A DNA stretch of 64,000 nt, taken from NCBI GenBank assembly GCA_903813345.2, contig CAIIXF020000012.1, forward strand, positions 35,384,528 through 35,448,527, in the 5' to 3' direction. This DNA is from Owenia fusiformis. Its lineage: Eukaryota > Annelida > Polychaeta > Sabellida > Oweniidae. Positions 1-11,709 of this stretch are shown piece by piece (the stretch's first letter is position 1; each line of letters begins with the position of its first letter). The position numbers were made by a program, and so were the translations under genes. The notes beneath the pieces were generated by a model, which saw only the letters and a list, made by a program, of their open reading frames with translations, did no database searches and was not told where the DNA came from.

Positions 1-1452
1 ATAAGCACTAAACTTTGAATGTTCAAACCAAATGACAGAGCTATAAGTCAAATATACAGAGTAATCGGTGGTCACTAGGCGGTGGGTGACACTCAAACAA
101 GATAGACATGTGATAGAACTATCAAACACTAGAAGTAGAATGATATACAAATGACACAGCAACATTGGCCACGATAAGCACTAAACGTTGAATGTTCAAA
201 CCAAATGACAGAGCTATAAGTCAAATATACAGAGTAATCGGTGGTCACTAGGCGGTGGGTGACACTCAAGCAAGATAGACACGTGATAGAACTATCAAAC
301 ATTAGAAATAGAATGATATACCAGTGCAAATGACACAACAGCATTGGCCACGATAAGCACTAAACTTTGAATATTCGTACTAATGTGGACGAGCTATCAG
401 TTGAGGAACTATTAGTTCTAAACTTTGAATGTTCATGTCAAAGTGGTAGATCCATCAGTTTGGAAACAGGGTGATATCGCGGCCTGTTGTTAATAATAAA
501 GACATATGTGACACATGTGTCTTTACATGTCCAAGTGATAGACCTTATAGACAAATGAAACGACAGGATCCGGCACTATAAGCACTAAACTTTGAATGTT
601 CATGTCAAAGTGGTAGATACATCAGTTTGGAAACAGGGTGAAATCGCGGCCTGTTGTTAATAATAAAGACATATAAGTGACATTTGTGTATTTACATGTC
701 CAAGTGATGGAACTTATAGACAAATGGACAGGATCCGGCACTATAAGCACTAAACTTTGAATGTTCATGTCAAAGTGGACGAGACATCAGTTTCGAAACA
801 GGGTGATATCGCGGCCTGTTGTTAATAATAAGCACATATGTGACATGTGTGTCTTTCCATGTCCAAGTGATGAATTATTAGCACTAGCATGAACCATTTT
901 TATATATACATATCCAAGTGATTGAAGTTTTAGTAAAACAAATGTGGTGATTACTTATGAACACTAGCATGAAATATTTGTATCTATAGGTTTAGGTGAT
1001 ATAACTATTAGATACAATAAATGGGGTTAGATACTATGGACATTAGTTGGCATTTAAAAGAAACGAGAAGATGAATTCTGAACACTTATAGCTTGTAATA
1101 ATTGTGTCTAAATATTCAAGAAGTGGGAATTGCTGACACAAGAAATGGGGTGACGAGTTATGAACACTAGCATGTAACATTTGTGTCTATATATCCAAGT
1201 GATAGACCTTTCGAAAGAAACGAGGTGATTTATGAACGCTACATTTGTGTCTGAATATCCAAGCGATAGACCTACCAAAAGAAACGAGGTGATTTATGAA
1301 GGCTACGTTTGTGTCTATATGTCCAAGTAAAAGAACAAGAAAAAAGAAACGAGGTGGTGAATTTTAAATACTAGCATGTAATATTTGTGTCTATTTATTC
1401 AAGAAACGAGGTGATGAATTATGAACACTAGCAAGTAACATTTCTGTCGATG
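1..1452. repeat. Minisatellite, 3'-flank type of receptor gene (family M)
   Basis: Units begin 'ataagcactaaactttgaat' at 1, 174 and 353 (period 173-179), with diverged forms at about 417, 589 and 751. They then give way to shorter units of about 70-85 bp carrying 'gaacactagcatg' and 'tatccaagtgatag' from about 860 to 1450. The same two unit types, in the same order, follow the stop codon of receptor gene A (35539 onward). The array therefore probably marks the 3' flank of another paralog lying just left of the window. Array identity is seen directly; the upstream gene is inferred. Confidence 0.85.
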
Positions 1453-1841
1453 TCTTGTGTCATTCAAAATTTAATAAAACATGGGTATTTGGGATTTATT
1501 TATTTCATACATCTGTGAATGACATGTACATTAAATCTCTTTAACAACTTCTACTATGAATACATGTGCACTATGATACTTGCAATTAGCGCTCCTCTCC
1601 GTAAGTTTGGCAACTGGGAGTTTTCATTGTATAGCATATCAACGCCTGACAATGTTAGAATCTTAATTTTGTTCCACAATTGAAATATCTCGGGAAATGA
1701 CAAAAATGACGAATTTTTTCGCCAAGCGCAAACGAGATTTCAATGATTCATTCAAAAAGAGACTTCCGACTGCCAAGCTTATGCGGGGAGATAGTGAATG
1801 TAAAAATAACAATATAATCACTTTGTACAATTTTCTGCATG
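1453..1841. other. Intergenic, no recognised feature
   Basis: AT-rich single-copy-looking sequence between the minisatellite and a mariner-type element. The only open frame (62 codons at 1697-1885) runs into the transposon end and has no recognisable domain. Confidence 0.5.
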
Positions 1842-1843
1842 TA

Positions 1844-2935
1844 CAGGGTGGGCCAAAAAAATTTGCAACTTTTTTAAAAGGCTAGAAAAGTATTAAAACA
1901 TAAGGGTATTGCCATAAAAAATTATTTACAGAAACTTAAGGATAGGCATATATTACCATTTAAATACTAAAGCTAAACTGGACTTCAATCTTTTTTATCA
2001 GATCTTTGAATATCAATGGTCTATTGTTCATGTGTCCGAGATTTACCGTTTTTCCTAGAAAATGTTTCATTTATGTGATCAACAATAACACATTCATTAT
2101 GTTAACTAAATCTGTTACAATCTTGGATAACTGTTCAACCAATGTCTAGTACAGTTTATATCAGTATCTAGTCACTATGATATTATGTATCTATTGATTA
2201 TTTATTAAACAAATTTTATGCATCAACCTTTCACCTTCTCTACAAGGAGACATGGGCAGAACTGGTGAATGGCGCGATCCAGCGATTCTTGTAGTAGTTC
2301 TCTCCACTTCTCCTGCAGAACTTCTTTTAGTTTAACAATAGTTTGTGGGGGATTACCATTAACTGCAATAAGCTGCTCCAGGTGCCCCCAATGGTGATAG
2401 TCACAGGAGTTTGCATCTGGGGTATTTGGCAGCCATTCATCAGGACTAATGAATCAAGGCTTATTCTCCTCCAGATATTCCAAAGTGACTTTTGCCCGAT
2501 GGCTGGGAACGATACGGAAGGTGAAAGGGGATGCATAGAACATTTGTTTAATAGATAATTAAATACAATATAACATAATACCATATAGTGACTAGATACT
2601 GATATAAACTAGACATTGAGGTAGACATTGTTTAAACAGTTATCCAAGATTGTAGCAGATTTAGTGAACATTATGAATGTGTTATTGTTGATCACATAAA
2701 ATCATAGAAAGTCACATTTTCTAGGAAAAATGGTAAATCTCGGACACATGAACAATTGACCATTGATATTCAAAGATCTGACAAAAATATTTGAAGCCAG
2801 TTTTAGCTTTAGCATTTAACTGGTAAAATATGCCTATCCTTAAGTTTCTGTAAATAATTTTTTATGGCAATACCCTTATGTTTTGATACCTTTTTAGCCT
2901 TTTAAAAAAGTTGCAAAATTTTTTGGCCCACCCTG
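1844..2935 (-). mobile_element. Decayed mariner-type DNA transposon
   Basis: The element is flanked by TA (1842-1843 and 2936-2937). It begins CAGGGTGGGCC and ends GGCCCACCCTG. Inverted similarity runs about 200 bp inward from each end, including the segments around 'aaggataggcatat' and 'ctcggacacatgaacaat' on the left and their reverse complements on the right. The TA target and CAGGG ends are typical of the IS630-Tc1-mariner group. A transposase remnant lies inside on the minus strand. At about 1.09 kb it is somewhat short for an intact mariner. Confidence 0.85.
2229..2540 (-). pseudogene. Mariner transposase, C-terminal remnant
   Basis: Reading the minus strand from about 2510 down to a TGA near 2229 gives the end of a mariner transposase. 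It contains the motif SPDEWLPNTPDANSCDYHHW, which carries the last catalytic acidic residue of the DDE/D domain in the usual (T/S)PDxNxxDYxxWG context. The usual helical C-terminus with EKWRELLQ follows. An in-frame stop just upstream of the motif and the loss of the N-terminal HTH and first two catalytic residues show it is dead. The 85-codon minus-strand frame at 2327-2584 covers the same DNA in a shifted frame and is not the product. Confidence 0.8.
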
Positions 2936-2937
2936 TA

Positions 2938-3240
2938 CATGTATATTTGGAATGTACCAGACTACCAGTATAAGTTTTGAAAACAAAGTCACGCTGTTGT
3001 TCAGAATAGAACGGTGTACTATCAATCTGTTTTTAAGTCAATTTTACAGAATATTGTCAGCCCTGTATTTAATGCCCCTTGAATGGGAACTAGTCTTTGC
3101 TGTGCTTGCATATGCAAAGCTAAACAGCTGTGAAATCATTAGAGACAATTTCTCCTGTTTACTTCTAGAGGGACTTTACATGATACTGTGATCAAAGGAT
3201 GTACATCATAATTTTTGACACATCTTGTTTTGGAAGAAGC
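2938..3240. other. Intergenic, no recognised feature
   Basis: A 79-codon frame (2952-3191) is open here. It has no domain I recognise, no splice context and no copy elsewhere in the window, so I treat it as chance. Confidence 0.4.
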
Positions 3241-3249
3241 TGGGGAAAT

Positions 3250-4255
3250 GTCCAATAGTAAGGATGCAATGCCCTATGTAATTTAGCGACCATATTAAAA
3301 CATGTTATAATTGTCGTATTAGCCACTAGGTCTGGCATGCCCAAAATGGGAAAGTATCCAATTTGAAGAATACAGTGCCGTATGTTGTAATGCTATCATA
3401 GTAACACATGGCATAATTGCTGCATTAGCAACTTGGTCTGACATTGCCCAATCTGGGAAGGTGTCCAATTTGAAGAATATAGTGTGCCGTGTAGTGATGT
3501 TGCCATAGTAACACAAGGCATAATTGCTGCATTAGCAACTTGGTCTGACATTGCCCAATCTGGGAAAGTGTCTAATTCGAAGAATGCAGTGCCGTATGCA
3601 TTATGCTGCCATAGTAACACATGGCATGATTGTTGTATTAAGCAACTGGGTCTGGCATTGCCCAAGCTGCGAGAGTGTCCAATTTGAAGAATACAGTGCC
3701 GTATAAAGTTATGCTGCCATAGTAACACATGGAATAATTGTTGTATTAGCAACTAGGTCTGGCATTGCCCAATGTGGTAAAGTGTCAAGTTTGAAGAATG
3801 CAGTGACGTAAGTATTTATGCTACCATAGTAACACAAGGCATGATCGTTGTATTAGCAACTGGGTCTGGCATTGCCCAAGCTGCGAGAGTGTCCAATTTG
3901 AAGAATATAGTGCCGTATAAAGTTATGCTGCCATAGTAACACATGGAATAATTGTTGTATTAGCAACTAGGTCTGGCATTGCCCAATGTGGTAAAGTGTC
4001 AAGTTTGAAGAATGCAGTGACGTAAGTATTTATGCTACCATAGTAACATAAGGCATGATCGTTGTATTAGCGACTGGGTCTGGCATTGCCCAAGCTGCGA
4101 GAGTGTCCAATTTGAAGAATACAGTGCCGTATAAAGTTATGCTGCCATAGTAACACATGGTATAATTGTTGTATTAGCAACTGGGTCTGGCATTGCCCAA
4201 TCTGGGAAAGTGTCCAATTCGAGGAATGCAGTGCCGTATGTAGTTATACTGAATG
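3250..4255. repeat. 107-bp tandem array
   Basis: The anchor 'ggtctggcattgccc' or close variants recurs at 3329, 3435, 3542, 3649, 3756, 3863, 3970, 4078 and 4184, a period of 106-108 bp. Units share 'agtgccgtat' and 'ccatagtaacaca'. Alternate units resemble each other (3649/3863/4078 versus 3756/3970), so a two-unit, 214-bp block was itself duplicated. Open frames here arise from the repeat and are not genes. Confidence 0.9.
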
Positions 4256-4369
4256 TTACGATGAGTACACAGAATATATTCATGGCTATACTTGTCTTTA
4301 CCTGAAAAAATAAAGTGAAATGGTGTTTAGAAGGTTTCATATTTGGAAAGCTTATACAAAGCTAATAAA

Positions 4370-5312
4370 TATCAATGACCAATGATCCTAAGATGACCAT
4401 ACGTAAACATGATTGCAATGGGTGGTGTAGTAGGACTACATTCACTTACCATATCAATGATCCTAAGATGACTATATGTAAAACGATTGCATTAGTAGTG
4501 TAGTAGGTCTACATTCATTTACCATATCAATGATCCTAAGATGACCATACGTAAACACGATTACATTTAGTGGTGTAGTAGGACTACATTCACTTACCAT
4601 ATCAATGATCCTAAGATGACCATACGTAATCACGATTACATTGGTTGGTGTAGTAGGACTACATTCACTTACCGTATCAATGATCCTAAGATGACCATAC
4701 GTAAACACGATTACATTGGTTGGTGTAGTAGGGCTACATTCACTTACTATATCAATGATTCTAAGATGACCATACGTAAACACGATTGCATTGGTTGGTG
4801 TAGTAGGGCTACATTCACTTACTATATCAATTATTCTAAGATGACCATACGTAAACACGATTGCATTGGTTGGTGTAGTACGACTACTTTCACTTACCAT
4901 ATCAATGATCCTAAGATGACCATAAGTAAACACGATTACATTGGTTGGTGTAGTAGGGCTACATTCACTTACTATATCAATGATTCTAAGATGACCATAC
5001 GTAAACACGATTACATTGGTTGGTGTAGTAGGGCTACATTCACTTACTATTTCAATGATTCTAAGATGACCATACGTAAACACGATTGCATTGGTTGGTG
5101 TAGTACGACTACTTTCACTTACCATATCAATGATCCTAAGATGACCATACGTAAACACGATTACATTGGTTGGTGAAGTAGGACAACATTCACTTACCAT
5201 ATCAATGATCCTAAGATGACCATACGTAAACACGATTACATTTGGTGGTTTAGTAGGATTACATTCACTTACCATATCAATGATCCTAAGACGACCATAA
5301 GTAAACACGATG
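4370..5312. repeat. 75-bp tandem array, 13 units
   Basis: 'gatcctaagatgaccat' or a one-base variant recurs at 4384, 4459, 4532, 4607, 4682, 4757, 4832, 4907, 4982, 5057, 5132, 5207 and 5282. The period is 75 bp, which is 25 codons, so a stop-free unit stays open in every copy. That explains the long frames on both strands (minus 4472-5308, plus 4616-5176). Their 25-residue repeats are low-information and match no family I know. Flanking bases are not repetitive. Confidence 0.9.
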
Positions 5313-5816
5313 TGAAAGACTAAGTAAAGTCTTCGTGAAAAACGCTTCCATACAATAAATCAATATACTAATAACCTCACATCAAAGATCGACACAGTGA
5401 AATCTAATTTACTTTGTTGCCCGCTGAAATAAGTTCATTTAGTATTATCATCACCTTTTGAAAACTGCGAATAAACTCGTCATTCGCCGCGGGCCAGGGT
5501 GTAAATGACCATTACGTTATTTTTAAAAAATCGTATATTTTCATATTTTAATAGTTGGCTATTCAAGCTAAAATTGCTGTTACCTTTGCTCATTTTTTCT
5601 ATTTCCGTTGATGAGTAAATTGATGAATCCAGAATATACAAAATTTTTAGTGAAGTAGAGGTGCGGAGGGTCAATGCAAGTCTATTTACCGTCTTCTATT
5701 ATAATTAATTATTATAATCATTATTTTATTCACCTTTATAACGGTGGTACATTAAAATCAATATTTCAATTTTATGTATACTTTCTTTAAAAATCTCTTG
5801 GAAAAAGAATCAAAGG
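5313..5816. other. Intergenic, no recognised feature
   Basis: AT-rich sequence. The short minus-strand frame (5480-5674) has no recognisable domain. I see no direct or inverted repeats. Confidence 0.45.
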
Positions 5817-6466
5817 ATAGGTATCGATATGGTGAACTGAATTCAACAATGTTTTTCTCTTAAACCAATTATTATAAACATTTTGTAAAAAACACGGTCC
5901 TTTATGCAATGTTGACTGATTGGCAACAATTTAATGAAAAAATTATTCATACAAGTATATATTTTATATAACTGTTTTTGTTAACGTTTTTTGTTTTTAG
6001 TGCAATTGTTTTTTTGTTCCTTTTTACCAATTCTTGAGAATGAAATAGAATGTCTTTTCGAACCTTGTTGGAATAAAATAGCATACAGTAGTTTCTTAGA
6101 CCTCTCAATATTATAGTTATACAAAGGAAATTTTGGTTGATTTAACAAAAAGTATGCAAAAACAGAACCCCCCAAAATAGATAAAAAATTAAGATAAACC
6201 TCTTATTTCATTAACAAGACTTTTTTTAAAATCAACCAAACTATCCTTTGTACAATTACAATATTGAGAGACCCTAAACACGTTTTGTTTATGTCGTTTT
6301 ATTCAAATGAGGTTCGGATAGATGTTTCATTTCATTCCGAACATATACAAAGATACCAAGAACAAAAGAAGTGTCCGATGTGTTTTCTAAAACAGTATAG
6401 AGAAAAGTATATATAATATATATTTCAAATATAATGTTACCATCCAAAAGATGACCATTAAATTGG
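5817..6466. mobile_element. Large palindromic MITE, truncated copy (family C)
   Basis: This matches the reverse complement of about 9900-10555 nearly throughout, for example 'ttttctcttaaacca', 'tgttgactgattggcaacaa' and 'cctctcaatatta'. The family is itself an imperfect inverted repeat: the 'gaaccttgttggaa...cctctcaatattatag' half recurs in reverse complement in the other half. The terminal block 'ggtatcgatatggtgaac' is present on the left. The right end stops near 'gatgaccattaa', short of the opposite terminus. Confidence 0.8.
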
Positions 6467-7590
6467 TAAGATTGAAATTAAAATCATTGAATAGGGCATG
6501 GCGCTCAATTCAGCCCTAAAGAAATCTGAGCAATATATGACATAATGAACAAACTCCGGTTCCCTTTCCCAATCTCGCTAAATTAGAATGTAACATGAAA
6601 CAGCCCGCCCTTGCTCTAAATTTAAGCTGGGTAAGGTAAAAAAAACGAACAAAAAAATTCGCGTTGAAATGGACAAGGCCCAATAAACAGAGTAATAAAT
6701 ATGACTTCGTGAAATGGTTTGTTTTACGGAGTGTACTTATTCAATTACATTTACATTCAATTACATTACATACATACTCTAGACCGACATGGCTTAAGTT
6801 GAAAAGATGAACGAATGATTGATGTACATGTAACAACACATGAAACGTGATTGAAAAATGTGTATTACCCACTCCTGGGCCTCGGAGTAATAATCTCAAG
6901 CTAATATAAATAAGTATATATTTGTAGTTGCCGAAATAATTAAACAACATAAAAATATCATAAAATCCTATTATTTAGATTGATTCCAAATTAGTGTTCA
7001 TTTATATCGGAGACTACGTTCGACGTTGTAAACAGTTTTCAGATATTACGAAACGTTGTTCGAGCTTCTTTTAATTTGTGGGTTCGATATAAAGATAAAG
7101 ATTAAAAGGTGGATGGGATCGAGTGGAATGGATTCATGTAAACGGTGGATTGGATCGGGAATCTTCAAAATATGGATTTTCCTTAAAAAATTCTATTGAT
7201 TGGTGCAAATTAAATTGAACAAATAAAATGAGCGCATAGGACATGGTTGAAAAGCTATGCAATCTATCAAATTATAGTTGTTTATCTTAAAGAATACACA
7301 GTTGTTTAGTATAGAGTGGTTTCTTTTTTTTTGTCTTGAACAAACTTACACTTGGGAAGCTATCCAAAGCCAGTGTGGCGCAAAAGTTGAAAGAAATCAA
7401 ATTTTAAATTGTAACTGTAATTTTCCTAAAATTGGATTATGGGCCATTTATAAATTCGTGACAGTCAACGTTGGGTTTAAGTTAGAACAAACATTTGTCC
7501 GGCCTCAATAGTGCTCATAGTTTATCCCCAACAGAAAACTGAACCAAAACATTAACATATTTTATGATTGAGGTAAGCGATTCCCATGAA
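6467..7590. other. Intergenic, no recognised feature
   Basis: About 1.1 kb without repeats or convincing coding potential. Short frames at 6741-6950 (minus) and 7278-7511 (plus) show no domains. Confidence 0.4.
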
Positions 7591-7760
7591 ACAGATCTAA
7601 GTGTCCCCAGTGGCCAGTATACGTGGGACAGTTAACCCTGGGGATGCTTGTCCGTCGGACAGTTAACTCCAAGTTTTAAGTGTCCCCCTTGAAGTTTTGA
7701 ATGTCCCCTTGGGGACACTAAAAACCAGCATCATTCGAAAGCTAGTTTTTAGTGCCCCCC
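7590..7760. repeat. Short imperfect repeats of 'tgtcccc' / 'gggaca'
   Basis: Contains several 'agtgtcccc', 'gggacagttaac' and 'ggggacacta' motifs in both orientations. Similar words occur at 12290-12345. Probably a degraded inverted-repeat element; low information. Confidence 0.35.
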
Positions 7761-7873
7761 CCCCTTTATTTATGTATTAACTAATAATGCGTTTTATCAT
7801 TAATCAATCATCGAGCACTACTCTGTCACGTTAAATATAGACCAAATATAACACAATTCACAAAATGCAAGTA

Positions 7874-9391
7874 CAGGGTGGTAAAAAAACGGCAACCCTA
7901 GTTTTTCCTGATATCTTTGTCATTCTAAGAAATAACTCCCTGATATTTTACACATTTGTACATCATTCAATTTCCTACCAACCTACCATACTTCATGACC
8001 ATCGAACTGATAGTCACAATATTACTGCATTTTAAGCAACATGCCCCAGATGGCCACTTTCGGGCTGTTTGAGCTGGTCTGTTATTCAAATGAACTCCAT
8101 TTCCAACTTGATGCACTGGTAAACTCTCACAATTATGTATTCTTGGGGAACCAAGCACTTGATGAAGTAGTGGAGAGGCACCTTCACATAGACAGATGCA
8201 CAGTCTAGTGTGTTCTCAGAAGATAGGGTCCTTTACCTTTGAGGATACCAACGGATATGCAATAACTGTTAAAGGGTGACGCATATCGTTTAGCAAATCG
8301 AACGCTCGTTTCTGGTGTTGCTCACCGTTTAGTATAAAAGGCCCGATCCCGGAATAATACTCAAGGGTTCACAGGTTCGATGTCGTTGTGTCAACACCTC
8401 TAACTGTTATATAGCCTAAGTATATTATAGATCGTCACACATTTATAAAAAGGTGATTTTTATTTTGACAAATCAATTCCAAATGTATGGGTGAAGTTTC
8501 AGGATCTTCTATTTGTGTATAATAAGGAAAAAATGCCATCTAAATTTCCCCATAACGTAATAGCACACAGCTTGGCATATGAAATATCCTACAAATGAAA
8601 CAAAGCAGTTCTAATACAAAGATTTATATTGGCTGTTGTACATGTACTGTTTGAACGCAATCACTCTATGGATAACGTTTTCAAAATCATTATAAACGGA
8701 TTACTTTATCTCAAAGACAATTTCAATAAACTGGATTTTACAGAACTCCCCTTATTTCTTAAAAATGGACTGATCCAGTTGATTCGCCTGGAGCCGCCAT
8801 ATTGTTTTTATACGGGATGCTTATCGTCACCCTTTAACATCAAACTCTATTTTGTGATTCCCATGGAGTTCTTTGCGACTGTATGTGAACCCAGGGGGTT
8901 GATAGGCAGCAACATTGGTTCCAACAAGACAGAACCATACGCCATACACCCAATAATGCACAATAATGGCTTTGGGACCACTTCAATGACCACATTATCA
9001 GCAGTACAACAGACAATAAATGGGCACCTCATAGCCCAGATATGGCCCCATTTAATCTTTACCAGTGGGGATACCCCAAAGATAGAGTGTAGGGTAATAA
9101 CACCAGAAAGATATTTGAAATAAAGACGACATGTGTCGTTCAGGCCATACTTGCTGAGGAATACAGTTAGGTCATTGACAGGTTTGGAAAATGTGTGCAG
9201 GTTTGCCTACAGCACGATATTGGGAAATTGGGGTACCTCTTGTTTATAGTGCTGTAATATTGCGACTATAAGTCCAATGTTCATGAAATAACACAGTTTA
9301 GTATGAAATTGAATGATGTACATGTGTGCTAGATATCAGGGCAAATGACAAAGATATGAGGAAAAATTAGTTTTTTTTTTTTACCACCCTG
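7874..9391. mobile_element. 1.5-kb TIR element with TA target duplication
   Basis: TA flanks lie at 7872-7873 and 9392-9393. The ends are CAGGGTGGTAAAAAAA and its complement. About 100 bp of inverted similarity follows: left 'ttttcctgatatctttgtca' mirrors right 'tgacaaagatatgaggaaaa', and both reach 'tacatcattcaatttc'. The TA target and CAGGGTGG ends place it with mariner-like elements. The interior shows no transposase I recognise. Confidence 0.8.
8629..9123 (+). CDS. Unidentified 164-codon open frame inside the TIR element
   Basis: This is the longest frame inside the 7874-9391 element and is uninterrupted for 164 codons. I recognise no domain: no helix-turn-helix, no DDE/D spacing and no signal peptide. 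A 61-codon frame on the opposite strand overlaps it. It may be a relic of a transposase that has drifted beyond visual recognition, a second element protein, or chance. There is no upstream promoter or intron evidence. The call rests only on length and on its position between good TIRs. Confidence 0.25.
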   Translation: MAVVHVLFERNHSMDNVFKIIINGLLYLKDNFNKLDFTELPLFLKNGLIQLIRLEPPYCFYTGCLSSPFNIKLYFVIPMEFFATVCEPRGLIGSNIGSNKTEPYAIHPIMHNNGFGTTSMTTLSAVQQTINGHLIAQIWPHLIFTSGDTPKIECRVITPERYLK

Positions 9392-9529
9392 TATATTATT
9401 GCTTTTATTTGCATAGACATCAAGTGAGCGTACATTAACCTTAATGACTCTGCATCACTGTCCTCTACTACTAATGAACATAGGTCACATTTTATCGCGT
9501 ATATGTACTCCTAAATACAAGGGTCGTTC

Positions 9530-9814
9530 GAATAGTTTTGATGATCTTAAAAAATGTTTAGTCAATTTGAAGCAAACTGAAATTTAGTCTTGAAAAGTTT
9601 CGAAATGTGACCTTTTTTCAGTTATTGAGGTCTAATATCTCAAAACTGTCGCACAATTTTAATGGATATTCAATTGCTTATATGTGTAGAACCTTTAGTG
9701 GGATATCTATTCTGACTTTCATCAAAAAATATTGATTAGTAATCATCAACTTTGAGAAACTAAGAAAACACAGTTTGTGATTTAGTTTGATGACCTTGAC
9801 ATTTGACCTTACAA
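9530..9814. repeat. Dispersed 'gaccttga' repeat fragment (family D)
   Basis: Shares 'gtcaatttgaagcaa', 'tatctcaaaa' and 'gaccttgacatttgacct' with fragments at 10600-10990, 21120-21500 and 58010-58880. The four fragments are diverged. No coding sequence. Confidence 0.6.
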
Positions 9815-10560
9815 AGGAGTGGTATCGATATGATGAACTTTTTGAACACGTATTTTCTCTTAAACCAGTCATCAAAACATTCTGAAAATTTTACACATCG
9901 TCCATTTAATGGTCATCTTTTGAATGGTAACATTATAATTTGAATTATATATATAGACTTTTCTCTATATTGTTTTAGAAAAACACATCAGACACTTTTT
10001 TCGTTCTTGGTATCATATATTCGGAATGAAATGAAATATCTATCCGAACCTCATTGGAACAAAACGACATATAAACACAACGTGTTTAGGTCTCTCAATA
10101 TTGCAATTGTACAAAGGAAAGTTTGGTTGATTTTAAATAAGTATCTTGTTAATGAAATGAAAGGTTTATCTTAATTTTTATTTATTTTAGGGGTTTTGTT
10201 TTAAGTTTTTGGATACTTTTTGTTAAATCATCCAAAATTTTCTTTGTATAACTATAATATTGAGAGGTCTAAGAAAATGTTGTTTATGCTATTTTGTTCC
10301 AACAAGGTTCGGAAAGACATTTTATTTAATTCTCATCAATAATTCGTAAAAAGGAACAAAAAAACAATTACATAAAAAAAGTTAACAAAAACAGTTATAT
10401 AAAATATATATACATTATTTTTGCATTAAATTGTTGCCAATCAGTCAACATTACATAAAGGACCGTGTTTTTACAGAACGTTTCCTATAAATGGTTTAAG
10501 AGAAAAACATTGTTGAATTCAATTCACCATATCGATACTTATCCTTTGACTTTCTTAGAC
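9815..10560. mobile_element. Large palindromic MITE, full-length copy (family C)
   Basis: Outer ends are inverted: 'ggtatcgatatgatgaac' at 9821 and 'caccatatcgatac' near 10538, each followed inward by 'ttttctcttaaacca' or its complement. Inverted similarity continues almost to the centre near 10190. For example, the segment around 'ttaggtctctcaatattgca' is mirrored by 'aatattgagaggtctaag'. The element is thus a 745-bp imperfect palindrome with arms of about 370 bp. A truncated copy lies inverted at 5817-6466. Confidence 0.85.
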
Positions 10561-10564
10561 ATCA

Positions 10565-11000
10565 GTTGGTCTTTTTGTGATTAAATAAACCTAAATTTGA
10601 AGGTCAAAAGAAAGGTCAGATTTGAGTTCCCGGGGACATGTAGATGATTTTTAATAATAAATTGGTCAATTTGAAGCAATATGACCAATTTTTTTTACGT
10701 CAATTATCTCAAAAACGGTAAAAATTTAACACAAACATATAGTAAGCAATTTGTAGGGAATGCTTATCTAGTTACATTTTAATATATTGCAAGAAATAAT
10801 AATGAAATATGAAGACGAAATCTGAGAAACTTAAAAAAAACTCTGATTTGACCTAGATTTGGCCTTTGACCTTGACCTAGATAAAAATTCCTTTCCTGCC
10901 AAGTGCAGCTCAGGTCCTTAGTAGAAGCATATAAGAGTTATCTCAGACCTAGCTAGAAGTAAGAGGTTAGGAGGAATAACTAAAAAAATAAATAAAGAAT
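10565..11000. repeat. Dispersed 'gaccttga' repeat fragment (family D)
   Basis: Shares 'tctcaaaaacggtaaaaa', 'gtcaatttgaagcaa' and 'gcaatttgtagggaatgctt' with 58225-58460. Order and spacing match, so both are copies of one longer element. No coding sequence. Confidence 0.65.
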
Positions 11001-11114
11001 ATCTATAAAAACTAATAAGGTGGTATCCTTTGAAAATGAAAAAATGGGCACCAATAATAATATGCTACAATATAGAATACAACAATCTATTGAGACAATA
11101 TAACATAAATAGAG

Positions 11115-11256
11115 ATTATCCTATATGAGGTTCAGGATATTGGGATTATCCCGAGGCCAATATAATATATTTGCCCGAGGGCCGCAGGTCCCGAGGGAAA
11201 ATATATTATATTGGCCAAGGGATAATCCCAATATCCTGAACCGACTATAGGATAAT
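11115..11256. repeat. 142-bp hairpin-forming inverted repeat
   Basis: The left arm starts 'attatcctata' and contains 'caggatattgggattatccc'. The right arm is the near-exact complement, ending 'tataggataat'. The loop is GC-rich ('gagggccgcaggtcccgag'). A second perfect hairpin, 'agcgggcagatata' and its complement, lies at 11545-11573, and 'tatctgcccgct' recurs at 11593-11605. Probably parts of one fold-back element. Confidence 0.8.
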
Positions 11257-11709
11257 ATGTTTATCCCATACCAATCTTGGTCATCTGGTTTACATTGTTC
11301 AGTCGTGGAAATATTTTAGAATATTCATGTCCAGTTTTGTTTTCTTGGCCGTGGGCGGATTTTCCTGTTCTCACAAATATTCCCGCATTTATTTTCTCGA
11401 ATTTTTGATTGATTAAGTGGATGTTCCTTCCCTCTTTAAACCATCAAACATATCCCGATTGTCTGTGTTTTCTCCATTGTCGTTTACAGTCATTACGCGA
11501 ACGTTACAAATTATGAACAAATATGCGAGCGACGATTATGACGTAGCGGGCAGATATACTATATCTGCCCGCTCGGAGCGGGACGTAAAACTATATCTGC
11601 CCGCTGATGAAAATACAAGTTTTTACAAACCGGCTTTATGTACCTGTAACAAGTATGGGATAAAATACAATATAAACGGTGCAGACGGTTAATATATTTA
11701 TACATGATA

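Noticed and set aside
4472-5308. 278-codon minus-strand and 186-codon plus-strand repeat proteins
   Set aside because: Both follow from a 75-bp period divisible by three over a stop-free unit; no domain, start context or splice signal.
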